A program made the position numbers and the translations under genes. Below, piece after piece: positions 33,380 through 45,514 of a DNA stretch of 64,000 nt (the stretch's first letter is position 1; each line of letters begins with the position of its first letter). A model generated the notes under the pieces. It was not told where the DNA came from. It searched no databases and saw nothing but the letters and a program-made list of their open reading frames with translations. This stretch comes from Adiantum capillus-veneris (lineage: Eukaryota; Streptophyta; Polypodiopsida; Polypodiales; Pteridaceae), in assembly GCA_014529385.2 (NCBI GenBank), contig CM043962.1, forward strand, positions 125,038,470-125,102,469. Reading direction: 5' to 3'.

Positions 33380-36300
33380 TTAATGGCGACTTGGACTTAC
33401 CTGATCATGGCCTGAAATCCAATTCCATATTCTTTTGATGTTTAGGACTTTCTTGTTAGTTTCTGTTTGAGATGCCATGTTGTCCAATACATTGGCATAT
33501 ATCTGCTCTTCATTCCTTGGTAGCAAATTGTGGTCGCTTGATGAGACAGGTATTGATGTTGAAGCAATGGTTGATGAAGTCTTCTTCTTCCAGATAGTGT
33601 TCTTCAAAACTGTGACCTCCACATTTATCGTTGCTTTCATTTTGTTGTTAAGAGGCTGTAAAGGAGTTGTGTATCTTTCTTGTTGTTGAGCCTCAATCGT
33701 GGATTTTGGAACCCACATTGTTCTTGGGCCTGGTGTGATGTCCTTTGCCACTTGCATTGTTTCTTCTTTAAATTGATGGTACCTTGTCTTTAATTTCCAA
33801 ATATGGCTGTTACTTTTGTAAAAGCCTTGCTCTTGTAGTAATTGACGAGGGATCCATCTATAGGTTGTAGTACTCTTGGGTGTAGCGGGTGGCTGCTCTT
33901 CATTTCTTGATGTTTCTTGCTTTTCCTGGGTGATTCCTTGATAAGCTACTACCTTAGGTAACCAGATTTGAAAGTTACCCTCATAGAATCCTTGTGCTTC
34001 GAGTAACTTGACTGGAATGAATCTTTGGACTTTCTTGGAGGTGATCTTCACTTGACTTTGTTGGGTAGTCGGGTAGAATTCTGATTTCATTACCCAAACT
34101 TGTCGTATGGTTTGTCCAGTGGAAGACCTTCTCTTTTGCTTTTTGTACCTGTCCTTTCTCTTGGTTGAGTTATGTGATTTACGTTGATGGCTTTGTTGAT
34201 TCCTGGCTGAGTGGTTGTCATGGGATGGAAATCGCCAGGCTGTTATCTTGGGCTTGTGGACCCAAACATCTGAATTTCCTTTCTTGTAGCCTTGTGCAAT
34301 AATTGACTCGCTTGATGTGATCCATCCTGTTACCTTTGCTTGTTGAGGTTGTTCCTGTGATTGTATCCAAGTTGGATCATTAAATTTAATCTGTGCCTTG
34401 GATACTAGCACTTGGTTGACCTGTTTTGATTTCCTTTGGAGACGTTCGGGTGATGGAAACTTTGGTTGATAGACTTTTTGCTTGGGTTTCCATTGTTTTG
34501 TTGATGGTTTGGCTTTTGATGTAGAGGCTTTGTCTTGCACTTGCATTCGCTGGGCTAGAGACTGTGGGCTTACTATAGCTTTGCCCTTTTCAATAGCCAA
34601 GAATCTTTGAACTGTTATAGGCTTGACCTCTGTTGCCACTTGATAGCTTGTCGTGATGACCATTGTTGAAGATTCGGACTCGTTTTCAAAGACTTGTGCC
34701 CATGGCTTGGACAAAATCAAGTGTGTTCCCATTTGTCGAGAATCTACCACCAATAATTTTTCTTTGACATTCTGTGAGTGTAGTTGGAGAGTAGCTTCTG
34801 CAATCCCCTTACTTATAACATCCACTTCAGGTGAGAGATTTACCTTTATCTGAATATCATAAATCTTTGGCTTACCTAGAAGTAACCACATGCCATATGA
34901 CATGACATTAGTCGTGGAATTTGTATCAATTTTTGCCTATCAACTTCTGCCATAAAATTCATCTTGACTCCGTCTTGTGCACTTAGCAGAAAGTTGATCT
35001 TCTTTGGTATTAGATTGCCTGTGTTCTCTTGAGTGACTTGAGAAATCTTTGGCCTGGACTCCTTGTCGTCTTCTTCTTCATTTTTCACACTTGTGAGTTC
35101 ATCTGTGTGTTCTAGCTCCTGCTTGACCACCATTTCCTCTGATATGTCTTTTGGAGAGACAAAATCAGCATTTGGTTCCTGTAGAGTCATAGGCTCTTCT
35201 TCCTCGACTTCAACTGTTGAAATGTCACCAATAGTGTCTGAACTTCCTGTCACTTGTTGCACCTCTTCTTTGATCAATTCCAAGTCTTCATATTGCTTGT
35301 TTGTAGGCGCTGGGCCTGAAGCATCTTCTTTGGATCTTAGCTCTTCTTCCTGCAAATTTGCTTCATTGACTTGCGGCTCCTCCTTTGTACTATGTATTCG
35401 AGTTGGACAGTTTGTAATCAAGTGTGTTATCGCACACTGATCTCAAAGAGAACCTATTTCTATATGACCAGTATTCGGGCTAGGTATCTGGTTTTGTGCT
35501 ATCCCCATAGCTGATAACTCTGTTTCGAACTCATACTCAGACTCGTCATCTGTCTCACCCATAACCCTTAGCATGTAGTAGGGGACTATGTCATACCCAT
35601 TCTCATCGCAAAATTTTGCTGGTGTGGTCTCATTAACACAGACATCCAAAGTAGCCAATATCTGAGTCCACTCTAGCGGTTCTAACGCCTCTTCCGGAAA
35701 AGGTTCTCTTATGTAAGCATCATCTTCTAAGACCCTCTCTAAGGCATTCTCATTTCTCCCAAAGTCACTACACTCCGATGCTCCGCACATCCAGATTTCT
35801 TTCTTTTTGCCCATCCACGGATGGTTTGTTGATCCACTTTGTGTTGCAGAATCAAAATCTTCCACGGGCGTTCTAGTTACATCTTGGTAACTACGATTTC
35901 TCATATTTACACGTGTTGTGGTTTCAGCATGTCTCAAGTATAGATAATCATAACCCCAATCTTGTACCATCTTGAGTTGCCTCATGAATGGTCTTCCAAG
36001 GATGATTTCATAGTTATTTTTCTTGTCAAAGTCAATTATGGCAAAAGTATGCGCATACTCTATACCACAAGAAGACACCACTATCGCTTCTAGCAATCCC
36101 ATGGGTCTTTCCACATGCCCATCCGCTAACTATAATTTTATTCTGGTTGTTCTAAAGGCGGGCCCATATTCGTTTTGTTGCTATGGCAATCCCTGATCCG
36201 CTGTCAAGTATAGCTTTCGTTTCAATCCCATTGTACTCGACAGGCAAAGTGGCATTACCATCTTCTCCTTCACAGTACTCTCCTACTTTGTTCAGAGGTA

Positions 36301-39159
36301 CCGGTCTTACATTTGATCTAGGCTTCTCGATATCTTCTAGCTCTTTTTCCAGGAACCTTAACGGGCTTTTGATCTCAATTTTTTCCAAGCATTTTCCTAT
36401 ATCCGTCCGCATACTTGGACTAATTTTCAAAAGTTCTGCCAATGTAATTGTGCACTTCATTGGCATGGATAGCAAGTCAGTCAAAATTTTTGTGTCCAAT
36501 TCTTTTGTCCCCCCTAGCCTCTGTGATGGAACTCTCACAATCTCAGACTTTGCCTCAAAATCTCCCATGTACTGTGGAAAAGTTCTTAACGATGCAAGTC
36601 TAATGTCTTCGGAGGCTATCGATCCTACGTCACCATAATATGACCTCGCATCAACACTCATTTGTGGTCTATCTAATGTGATTTCAAGAAATGGTGTTGG
36701 TCCAGCATCCTCTTCTCTTTTTTGGGCATCTCGAATAGCCTTCCATAACTCCTCTGGCCACTGCTCCTCAACTATAGGAACATAGGGTGGGAAATCCCTC
36801 ATTGATTCATCTGTTGTATTTTTTACTACCCTTGAGTCTTGCGACCTTGGCAGTGGTTCTTCCCTATGATCCACCTCTTCTCTAGGCAATTCGTCTACTT
36901 TAATGCTCTCGTCTTTGTGCACTGGGGTGACTATCCTATCCTTCAATTCTGGTGGGGGTGGTTCTAGCAATGCTTGAGCAGTTTTAATGAGCTTCTTACA
37001 CATTTCTAGCCTTTGCTTCTCTAGTTCGGGATAAGGATGGGTCATCCATCTTTGTTCTAAGGTCTGTCTATTTGCCAATCTAGCCTCATAAGCCTGTAAA
37101 ATCGCGTCTAAAGGCTCATTCACTTTGTCCACTAGGACAGATCCTCCTGAACTAGCACTCTTGGGTGATTCAGCTGGTTTAAGGGTTTCAACTTCCCTTT
37201 GCTGTGTCTGTTGCTCTTGAGTTGTTTCCAACTCAACTGTAACAGCCTTTTCTTCTCCTTTCTCCGTTTCCAGTCTCGCTTTCATTCTAGTCCTTCTTGC
37301 TCGTCTAGAGTTTCTACGGCTTTTGGAACTCTTACTAGTCTCTCCATCTGTAGGCTTCTGCTTTTGCACTTTTTCTTGTGCTCTTGTGACAACGTTTACT
37401 GGAGCAACTTGCTTACTTTCATCTTCTTGTTGTTTAAGCACCTGTTCTTTTGTAATTGTTTCTTTCTCTGTTGTTGTTGTCGTCTCTCCTTTTGTTGCGG
37501 CTCGTTCTTTCTCTGATTTGCTGGTAGAAGGAAAGGTAACATGTGGTTTCATTTTACCTTTCTTTCTTGGATTCTTAGGACAATCCAAAATCATATGTGT
37601 GATTGCACACTCATTACAATATACATTTATCATGATATCATGGTGTGGACAATCCTTAATCAAGTGATCACTACTACCACATCTGTCACATGGACGTATT
37701 GGTTGTTGTGGCAATACTTGATATTGACCTTGAAGTGGCCTCTGATCTACCACATATCCTTGTATTTGAAGCTCATGATTCACATATGCATTTCTAGCAG
37801 CTATGGGTCTTTCACTTAAGAACACTTGTTCCACTACAGGATGATATCTAGGCGGTTGAGACATAACATGCTCAAACCCTGGTGGAGTCTTAGGTCTATA
37901 GTCAGGACAATGTTGCGTCGGATGGTCCCCTCCACATGTCATGCACCTTTGTCATTGAGGAACTCCATAGGCTGGTACTCTGTCAGAGTGTTTGATGCGT
38001 TGCATCACATTCTCTATGATTTGCTCCTCAACATTTACTTGGTTTTGTCCTAGATTCCCTCTTTGATCCTCAAGATCAGCGGTTTTCTTTTTCTCACTCG
38101 CATCATTCATCTTCTTCTGAACATCTTCATAGAATTTGCAATTGTCAACTAGGTCAACTGCCACTTTGGTCACGTCTTCCAAGGTTTGGTATCTTTTCAT
38201 GTATAGGTCCTTTTGGAGATTCTCATTCCTAAGCCCTCTGATGAAGCATATGATGTGACGTTCTGGCGTGGGTTACTCTTGGGTAGGACATCTAGCAACA
38301 TATTGCTTGAAACGCAGTATTGCATGTCGCAATGTTTCTGTCTCGCCTTGTCTAAATTCCTGAATCTTAGGAAGGGTGTTATGTTTTATGCCTCTCTTGG
38401 TGAATTCTTGAACAAATTCATCCAACATTTTCTCAATGGTTGTGAACTCTCTCCGGTTCAATAGTTCAAACCATGCTTGTGCATTTTCCTCCAATGTAAG
38501 TCCAAAACCCTCATACTGGTGTGGAAGTCCTCTACTCGTTCTGCTGGTAGGACTTGCTTGAAAGCCGAGACATGGACGTATGGGTCTCCTATGCCATTGT
38601 ACTTTCTATTTACCCATTTTCTTAGTTGAGATGGTCTTATACTTTGGGGTGCAAAGTATGGAACCATACTCCTCTCTGGTATCGTTTCATCTCTCATTAT
38701 TTCTCTAGGAGGAAATCCAGGTGGTGGTCTCGTCTTTGGGATTCTCTTAGAGGTTCCTGTGTTTGGTGGATGTATCTGAGGTCCTTCATTGACCAAATAT
38801 CCACTCATCTCTAATTTGGCTCGCGGATTGGTGCTTTCTACAGCTCTATATTCTCTTCCATACTTGTCAACAAATAAAGATGTCCATTGTCGGTCGACCT
38901 CGTATGTATTGACATATAAGAGCTTGTACTCTGTCAGCGCATCTGGGTAAGGCTCTAAGCAACTGTAAAGGTTGAATTGATTTCCATTAATATACCTATA
39001 TAGTCCTTCACTTTCATGGTTATACGTCCAAATTCTCTCCACAAAATTGGTCTTTATGTACTGTAGGTTTGGAAGATCTATTCTGGGCGGGTGCTCATCT
39101 ATCCCTGTAATCCATGTGCTTGTATAAGCTGAGTCTGAGTCTGAGTCTGATGTAGACAT
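33380..39159 (-). pseudogene. Element D gag-like polyprotein with zinc knuckles and two protease-like modules
   Basis: Starts at ATG 39159 (MSTSDSDSDS) and reads almost continuously to 33380, broken by point stops near 38273, 37950, 36150, 35443 and 34900 and by an indel near 38515. In order: N-terminal domain; gag core (NAQAWFELLNRREFTTIEKM); three closely spaced knuckles (CMTCGGDHPTQHC, CDRCGSSDHLIKDC, CNECAITHMILDC); a long charged low-complexity region; a protease (AILDSGSGIAIATKRIW, then YEIILGRPFMRQLKMVQDWG); a fourth knuckle (DQCAITHLITNC, first Cys replaced by TGA); a second protease-like fold (THLILSKPWAQVF) without D-S/T-G; and a C-terminal 507-codon frame with repeated W-I-P..L..QG-F-Y..N..I-W motifs. 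No polymerase follows. Confidence 0.8.
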
Positions 39160-42100
39160 GACTTCTAGGCTTAACAGTTCTACCTTGCTGTAGTAATACC
39201 TCTCTTAGTGTGTTCAAGTGTTTTGGTCAGGGAAAATCCAAAACTATGTCCAAAATCGTGAGCGTTTTCTCACAATTCTCTCAAATTGTCGGTTTTAGAC
39301 ACCCCTGATTTTCGGATGCATTTTGAGGCCTTAAACAACGTTTTTTTCAAAACTGACCAAAATGTATGTTATGGCAATCATTTTGGTCAATCTACTATAA
39401 GATCTGTAGTGCTGCTCTCAAGCTACGTTTTGATAAAAAAAAAATTGGAATCAGAGTCCGTATGTGAAAGTTATGACCAAAACAGTGAGATGTAATTTGG
39501 AAAGTTGATGTATCTGATGTTTTTGCAAGTGGTCAGTTTGAGCCCAAAATTGGTGTGTCCACTCCTTAGGCAATGATAAACCCAGTGGTATACTTGGTTT
39601 CAAAAAAATTTCTCAATTTTTTTTTCCTGACTTATCTATCGCGATAGACTCACCAAGTACCCCTTGCAGATGTCCAAATGCACTCAAACTTTGTGTACAG
39701 GGTATAATTGACCTTCTGAACCCAAATATGAATTCAGATTTGGATTTTGATTTTTCTACAGTAAATTTCTGAGTCTATCACGATAGACTCACCAGAGTGT
39801 TATTGGGATACAGTTTTTCAACTTTTTTTACAGATTTGAGTTCCCCCTTCTCTTGAGATACTACTCACCAAGTTTCAACATATTTGGAATACTTTCCCTT
39901 TGTAACTTGAATCAAACAACAGTCTCTTTTCTGATCTTGTGAAGTAATCCACTTAGATGCACTTCCAATGCTCCAAATTTACTCAAATTTTAACCATAGG
40001 CTCACAACAACATGTAGAACAAGGCCCTAAGGTCAAGTTTCAAAAATTTCAATTTTTGTGAAAAAACCCTAGTCTATCGCGATAGACTCAGCAGATTCTT
40101 CAGTTTTGAAAATTTTCCAGATTTCTCTTTACCACTGTGTTCCCTATGCTCTGTACACCTTGCTCACCAATTTTCACTTGTTTTGGATTTTTTCTTAGGT
40201 CTCTAACTCCAACTCTAGAATTATGAGTCTATCTGATCACTAGAAAATAGACATAGGATGACTTCCCAATGTCCAAAATCCACCAAATTTTGTGTGTAAC
40301 CTCCTGAGAGGCTAAACAAGATATGCTCCAGAGGGTTTTGAAAATTCAGTTTCTTTCACTGGGTTCTTAGTCTATCGCGATAGACTCACCAATTATGCTA
40401 ACATGACACTTTTTTCAAATTTTCTCTTCACAGATGTGTTCCCTACCCTCTGTAGATCATGTATACCAATTTTCACAAGGTTTGGAAATTTGGTCAAGTC
40501 CCTTTACCCAATTTGTCTCTGAAGTCTGACTCAAAACACCAGACAAGTGCTTTGGTGGTCTTCTTGATGTCCAATTTCAAATTTGAAATGATGGTTAAGG
40601 TCTAGGTGAGGAGTGGATTTAAGCTATCTAGTCACAATTTCCAAAAACTGTCCCACTCAAAATGTCATGAGTCTATCGCGATAGACACAGCAGATTGTGC
40701 AGGAAAAGTCAACTCAAAATTGTGACTTCACTTTTAGATTCCCCTTACTCTCTTGTGTCTATCCCGCAAATTTCATGGAATTTGGACACTTGGTTTGTGT
40801 TTTGGGCCATTTTTAGTGTTTTTGTCAGAACCTGAATCTCTATCTGGGCTTTATATTCACTTCTAGTGATCCAAACACCTTGAAATTTGGTGTGTATGCT
40901 ATGTAGGCTCTGCTTAAGCTATCCTTAGGAGGGATTTTCAAAATAAGGTCCACAGCTAAATATCCCCAACCTATCGCGATAGGCTCATAAAGTTTCCCAG
41001 TTTTGGTCTTTTTACAAAGTTCTCTTCACAACTAGTTTCCTTATTCTTTGTATAGTGAATACACAAAGTTGTGCAATGTTTGGACTATTGGTCAAGGTCT
41101 TTTTACCACTGTGTCTCTGAACTTAGACTCTAAACACTAGACTTGAGGTTTGGTGGTCAAGTAGGTATCCAAGTACACTCATTTTTTGGGAGCAGCCTTG
41201 TATTGATGTGTTTTACTTGTGGTAGGAGGGGTTTTGCCTGATTGTGAGTCTATCTTCAATTCATCAGTCTATCGCGATAGACTAGGCAGAGAGCCACTAG
41301 GAAGTGATTTTTTTCTCTGTTTTGGACAGTTTGGTTCCCAATGCCCTTAGAAGCCTATCCCCAAAGTTTCATTCAATTTGGACTTCTTTTCATTTGGATT
41401 CAAGCATTTCACATTTCACTTCCTTACACTCGGAAAAAGCAAATTCCCACTTAGATGCACAAGCACTGATGCAAATGCTTTGAAATTTCACATACAAGCT
41501 CTAGAGTATATGCAAAACAAAGTCTTGAGGTCAAACTTTTTGTTTTTTAAAAATTGCAGATTTGGTTTTAGATTTTTGCTTTTTGGGTTTTTTTTGTTTT
41601 TGTTTTTTTTTATTGATTGGACCAAATCTGTGTTTTCCCCCCACCTTAAGGTCTCCAATGCAAAAACAAGCACTCAAATCGGCTTTCAAACGACCATTTT
41701 AGAGCACTTTTACCATAATCAACACAATTTCGCCTTTTGTGTTTTCAAGCACATTTTCATGTCAAAATTGCTCTAGATCAACATCAGATGTCCTACACTA
41801 CCTAAAGTCCTACTTTGGATGGTTGAATGGTTGTTTTTTCTTTCTAGCAAGCAAACAACCTCCTACTTAACTTTTGCGTTTTTCTTTGCGTTTTTTCTCA
41901 TTCAAGTTCTTCACAACCATAAGTCACAACCAAACACACAAACTGTAAAACCTAATCTAAACACACAACAAAATAATATAACCATACCTCAACCTCATGG
42001 TGGACCACCTCGGCGAGACGCAGGCTCCCTGGCTATCCCTCAGTCAAAAGATCCGCTCTCTGACTTCCCACTAAGAAGGCAAATGGTGACAACACTCTAG

Positions 42101-42167
42101 AAAACTCTAGAGAAACTCTATACTATCAAACACGAGTGATGCGGTCTATGCTAGTTTAGGTGCTTCG
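39160..42167 (-). repeat. Leader of element D: diverged ~299-bp tandem array with conserved palindromes
   Basis: No ORF is supported. The palindrome TCTATCGCGATAGA or a one-step variant starts at 39635, 39774, 40073, 40371, 40672, 40970 and 41268. The last six are spaced 299, 298, 301, 298 and 298 bp. Sequence between them is related but strongly diverged (recurring TCTCTTCACA, TTTGGTCAAG, TTGTCTCTGAA and TTTGGTGGTC blocks), while the palindromes are nearly unchanged. The array lies between primer site and gag, the transcribed leader. Confidence 0.85.
40970..40983. promoter_or_regulatory. Palindrome variant with paired change
   Basis: This copy reads CCTATCGCGATAGG. The outer T and A of the usual TCTATCGCGATAGA are both changed, so the two-fold symmetry is kept. 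Function unknown: candidate dimeric protein site or RNA kissing or hairpin element. Confidence 0.6.
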
Positions 42168-42185
42168 TCCCCGGCAGCAGCGCCA
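42168..42185 (-). other. Primer-binding site of element D (Asp tRNA type)
   Basis: On the minus strand TGGCGCTGCTGCCGGGGA follows the 5' LTR after one base. It matches the complement of the plant tRNA-Asp 3' end at 16 of 18 positions as I recall it. Confidence 0.75.
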
Positions 42186-42186
42186 A

Positions 42187-43256
42187 TGTTAGCGGGTACG
42201 CCACGACGAACGATGGAGCACAGCGAGAACACAGGCCAACAAACTGTCAATCCGAGGACGTAGCTGACCTGACTAGGGCATGGAGGCAATCTCTGGGTTG
42301 TCAACCTTGAGCTAAACACGAACAACACTCTATAGTCACTAATCCTACCACAACACTACCATAAAGCAAAGAAACAGACAACGCATCCTACCAAACACTA
42401 CAAGCTCGAAACAGTCTCAAATCATACCGAAATGATTCAAAATCGGAGGGTAAGACTCACAAGGACATATCCTATGTGGCCAAACACCTAAACCCTAAAA
42501 ACCATAACTGTAAGACCCCTACTCGCTATCGTGATAGACTCAAAACAGCAATTTTCAAAGTGTCCGGAACTGATCTACAAAGACATCAACACGAAGAGCT
42601 TCTCGCCCTGATTCTAACGACTACTCGATCATTTAGAACGGATATTGTTTGAGGTACTTACGACCAAATATAGCTCGTAGCAGGCGGGCTCGCGATGTGG
42701 TCCTCGGCTTGCATTTCTTGCGTCAGCGCGGAGAGCTCCTCGATGCTAACACGCTCCTACTCTCATATCTGCAATGTGATTAGTGTGCGCGACGGTGTGT
42801 GTGCGTGAAGCTCACTACTGTGTGCTGCAGAACCCACGACTGTATATTATTTGAGATAACGTAATGTGGTTTTTACAAAGCCTTAGGTTTTAGCTTATAT
42901 ACCAAGCCTTCAAACCTAATGTCCGGCCAAATGACCTCAATTGTCCCTAGGCTTCTACAGAGCTTAATTACAAGAAACTGAGTTGGCTTTACTCATGATA
43001 CAAGCATCTGCGGCCAAAATACAAGTGCCGATTTAAAATATGAGGTTCCCGTAAACATTACAAAAGTGGCCGTAATGGCTCAAAATAATAATAACGGGAT
43101 ATTCGATGATGCCCATGAACTCGTATCTTCATGTTGCAACATCCATCTTCATCTTCATTACTTCATCACCATCTTCATGTGGAATCTTTACAGAATATTT
43201 GAGGAATCTTAATGGAATCTTTGTGGAAACGTTGTTGAAAGGGCGTCCTTTGAACA
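42187..43256 (-). repeat. 5' LTR of element D
   Basis: 1070 bp, paired with 31101-32171. TATA on the minus strand at 42894-42901. A degenerate palindrome (GCTATCGTGATAGA) lies at 42525-42538. Confidence 0.92.
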
Positions 43257-45126
43257 AGTTAAGGAGCACCTTGCTTCTTAAAGATAGTTAATTTTCATTT
43301 AATTATGCATGAGTTTATGCATATAATCATCATTGCCAATTATGCATGTTGTCCATAGTTATGTCGTAAATCTCTTCACCTATGATTATCCAAGATATGG
43401 TGAGACTTTTTGTGCACCCAAATTGAGGATTAATCAAGGAATTAAATCCTTGATTTTCCCATGAAATTAGGACATGATTATGAGACTTCTTGAATACAAA
43501 AAAAGATATACAACTAGGGTATCGTGTTGCATTAGCAAATTGTGTATGATTTTGTGGAAGTTAATCATCTATTATATTGGGTATTTACATGGTTATAATC
43601 TACCATTGTATGTTACAATGATGCATCTAGCTAGTACATTAATCTTGATCTCATGTTTCATACGAGGGAAGTTTGGTCATGATAATTTTAGGATGAGTTT
43701 ATGAGTAATTAAGGCATATTCATCTCGTTGCATCCTTGAGTTAGTTTACATACTTGCAGTTGTGAAGGCTTGTCAGTTAATCTAGCATTATGTGCAAGAA
43801 TAAGGTTATTCCTTGTCAAGTTTTCTCATTGGTTGTTGTGGGAATTACGCCTAGTCTCTTGTTTCTCCGGAAGAACTAATCCTCGTAGTGAGATATGGCC
43901 CCCAAGAGAACCCGGTTTGGTGGTGCTAATGACCGCGAGGCAGGAACTAGCAACATGGTGAAAAACGGCAAAGCACCAATGAGAGAAGAAAATACAGCCA
44001 TCACTTGAGGCATCGATGAGGAAATTCATGAGGTTGGATGAATTTAATTTTTGTATTTTACATAAGGATTGCATTATGATAACTTAGGAATGTTAAAATT
44101 CTCCAAACTATGTTGGAAATCGAACTGAGACAACGGCATTGGTATTTTTTAAAGATTTTATTTAAATTTGAGTTTGAAGTAAATAGGAAAGAATTGCTTT
44201 ATGGAAAGACTGCTTGGAAGTAGGAAAGAATGGTTGGTAGGAAAAACTATCTCAAACAAGTTTCATTCATTATTCCAATGTCGATTTAGTCTGAACCCCC
44301 TACTGATGACAGGGCGGTAGCGCGTGAAGTTATCATAGGAGATAAATCCACGACTTGCTTCCTATGCGGTGGATATGTCCATGGCTTGCTTTCTATGTGG
44401 TGGATACATGATTTTTACCCGGAGAGTTACTCCATGAATTGGGTGGAGTCATGGACTAGTTGTATGGGTGGCCAGTTGACAACAAGTGGAGTTAACACTC
44501 GCTGGAGGTCCTCACTACTCCAGGACATTGGAATTTTTAATGAAGTATTGTTTGTTGAGTATTTTTCCTAGGAAAGATATGTTCTGGTGGCGATTTGACA
44601 ATGTTTGAAGGGCTATCTTAACGAACTTGTGTCAAGGAAATATAAAAAAAATACCCTAAGTGTGGAACGACAATGTGTTAGTAATTAGGCCACACAAAGA
44701 CTCTTTGTGAGTGGAGGGTGGAAAGTGGGAGCTTGGCTCAGGTTGCCAAATCCTACGAGATGGGTGGTCCCGATTAGTCGGGAACTCTCTGCCCTGCACA
44801 ATAAAGTACGTCATTAGATAGATTATTACGCGAGAGCGGAAGGAACTCGGTGTATGTGCCTCTGAAAATTATGGGGAAAAAGACACTGAGATTATTTCTC
44901 CTCCTGGAAGATGAGAATATGACCGATAGTACGAAGTCACTCTTCCCCTATGGGACGGAGCTAGACGCCTTTTCAGTGGTGGCTTGGACTCAACTCACTA
45001 AGTGACGAGAGACCATCCACTGGTCTTCTTTTCTTCTTAGCCAATTTTTGTTTGCTTCCGCATAGGATCTAGCGACCGTCAAGTGTCCTCTAGTTCTGTC
45101 ATGGTGAGACCGGGAGGGACCTCACA
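43257..45126 (+). repeat. Element C 3' LTR, second part
   Basis: Resumes after D and matches 22725-24655 of the 5' LTR, ending GACCTCACA. No gene; frames within it are LTR sequence. Confidence 0.88.
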
Positions 45127-45514
45127 CCGTGAAACTCGGGAATGGTGATATTCTTAAGTAATGCACTGCTACCTTCTGCATCTTCTGCAGTACTTGTCTC
45201 TTGGACTCATTGAATCGTGCGAGCTTGGTTCCCTTGAACCGTGTGACTTGTGGCTCCTTGAGTTGTCTGTGAATTCATAAATTTCACAAGTAACTCCGTA
45301 AGACTGGTAACATTTGCATTGAGTGCAGAGAGATTGCTTTCAAGTACGCTTTGCGATGTTCCAAAGTCTTGAAAGAATCCATATCTACAAGCCCATGATC
45401 TCCTAGATCATCATCATCATGCATACTAGTGTCAACATCACCCGTGGTGCCCTGATTTTTCTCTACGTGCTCAAAATCAAATGTGTGCGTAAGTGGGATA
45501 TCCTCACTGGCCAT
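45127..45514 (-). pseudogene. Element E gag, N-terminal part
   Basis: ATG at 45514 (MASEDIPLTHTFDFEHVEK) opens gag. An Asp-rich segment and a coil-like segment (NLSALNANVTSLTELLVKF, in a shifted frame after about 45340) follow, then IPEFHG at the junction with C, which continues at 12996. One frameshift and one stop are present. Confidence 0.78.

Larger units (their letters stand above)
31101..43256 (-). mobile_element. Element D: large non-autonomous LTR retrotransposon with gag/protease-like polyprotein only
   Basis: LTRs at 31101-32171 and 42187-43256 are alike by eye and start TGTTAGCGGG on the plus strand. The target duplication is GGTTA/AGTTA (31096-31100, 43257-43261) inside the C 3' LTR. 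On the minus strand it has an Asp-tRNA-type primer site (42185-42168), a 3-kb leader with a palindrome array, a gag/zinc-knuckle/protease-like polyprotein (39159-33380) and a polypurine tract next to the 3' LTR. No RT, RNase H or integrase motif was found in any part, so it must depend on an autonomous partner. Confidence 0.9.
12997..45126 (+). mobile_element. Element C: chromodomain Ty3/gypsy retrotransposon with ~2.9-kb LTRs, host of B, D and a TRIM
   Basis: The 5' LTR starts TGTAAGGTC at 12997 and ends GACCTCACA at 24655. The 3' LTR starts TGTAAGGTC at 29825 and ends GACCTCACA at 45126. The ends are near-perfect inverted repeats. Flanking pentamers TCATG (12992-12996) and CCGTG (45127-45131) differ by two transitions and may be an aged target duplication. 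E gag continues across the element. Internal region 24656-29824 holds a leader ORF, gag, protease, RT, RNase H, integrase and chromodomain, with many stops. Confidence 0.9.

Noticed and set aside
36183-37819. Plus-strand frames opposite the D polyprotein
   Set aside because: Ser/Cys/Phe-rich shadows of the charged minus-strand protein.
39635-41281. CRISPR-like array
   Set aside because: Repeats are 14-18 bp palindromes about 299 bp apart, with the intervening sequence itself repeated and diverged, inside a retrotransposon leader of a plant genome.
41378-41776. 132-codon plus-strand frame in the D leader
   Set aside because: Phe/Lys-rich product of a T-rich tract, antisense to the element and not repeated in other array units.
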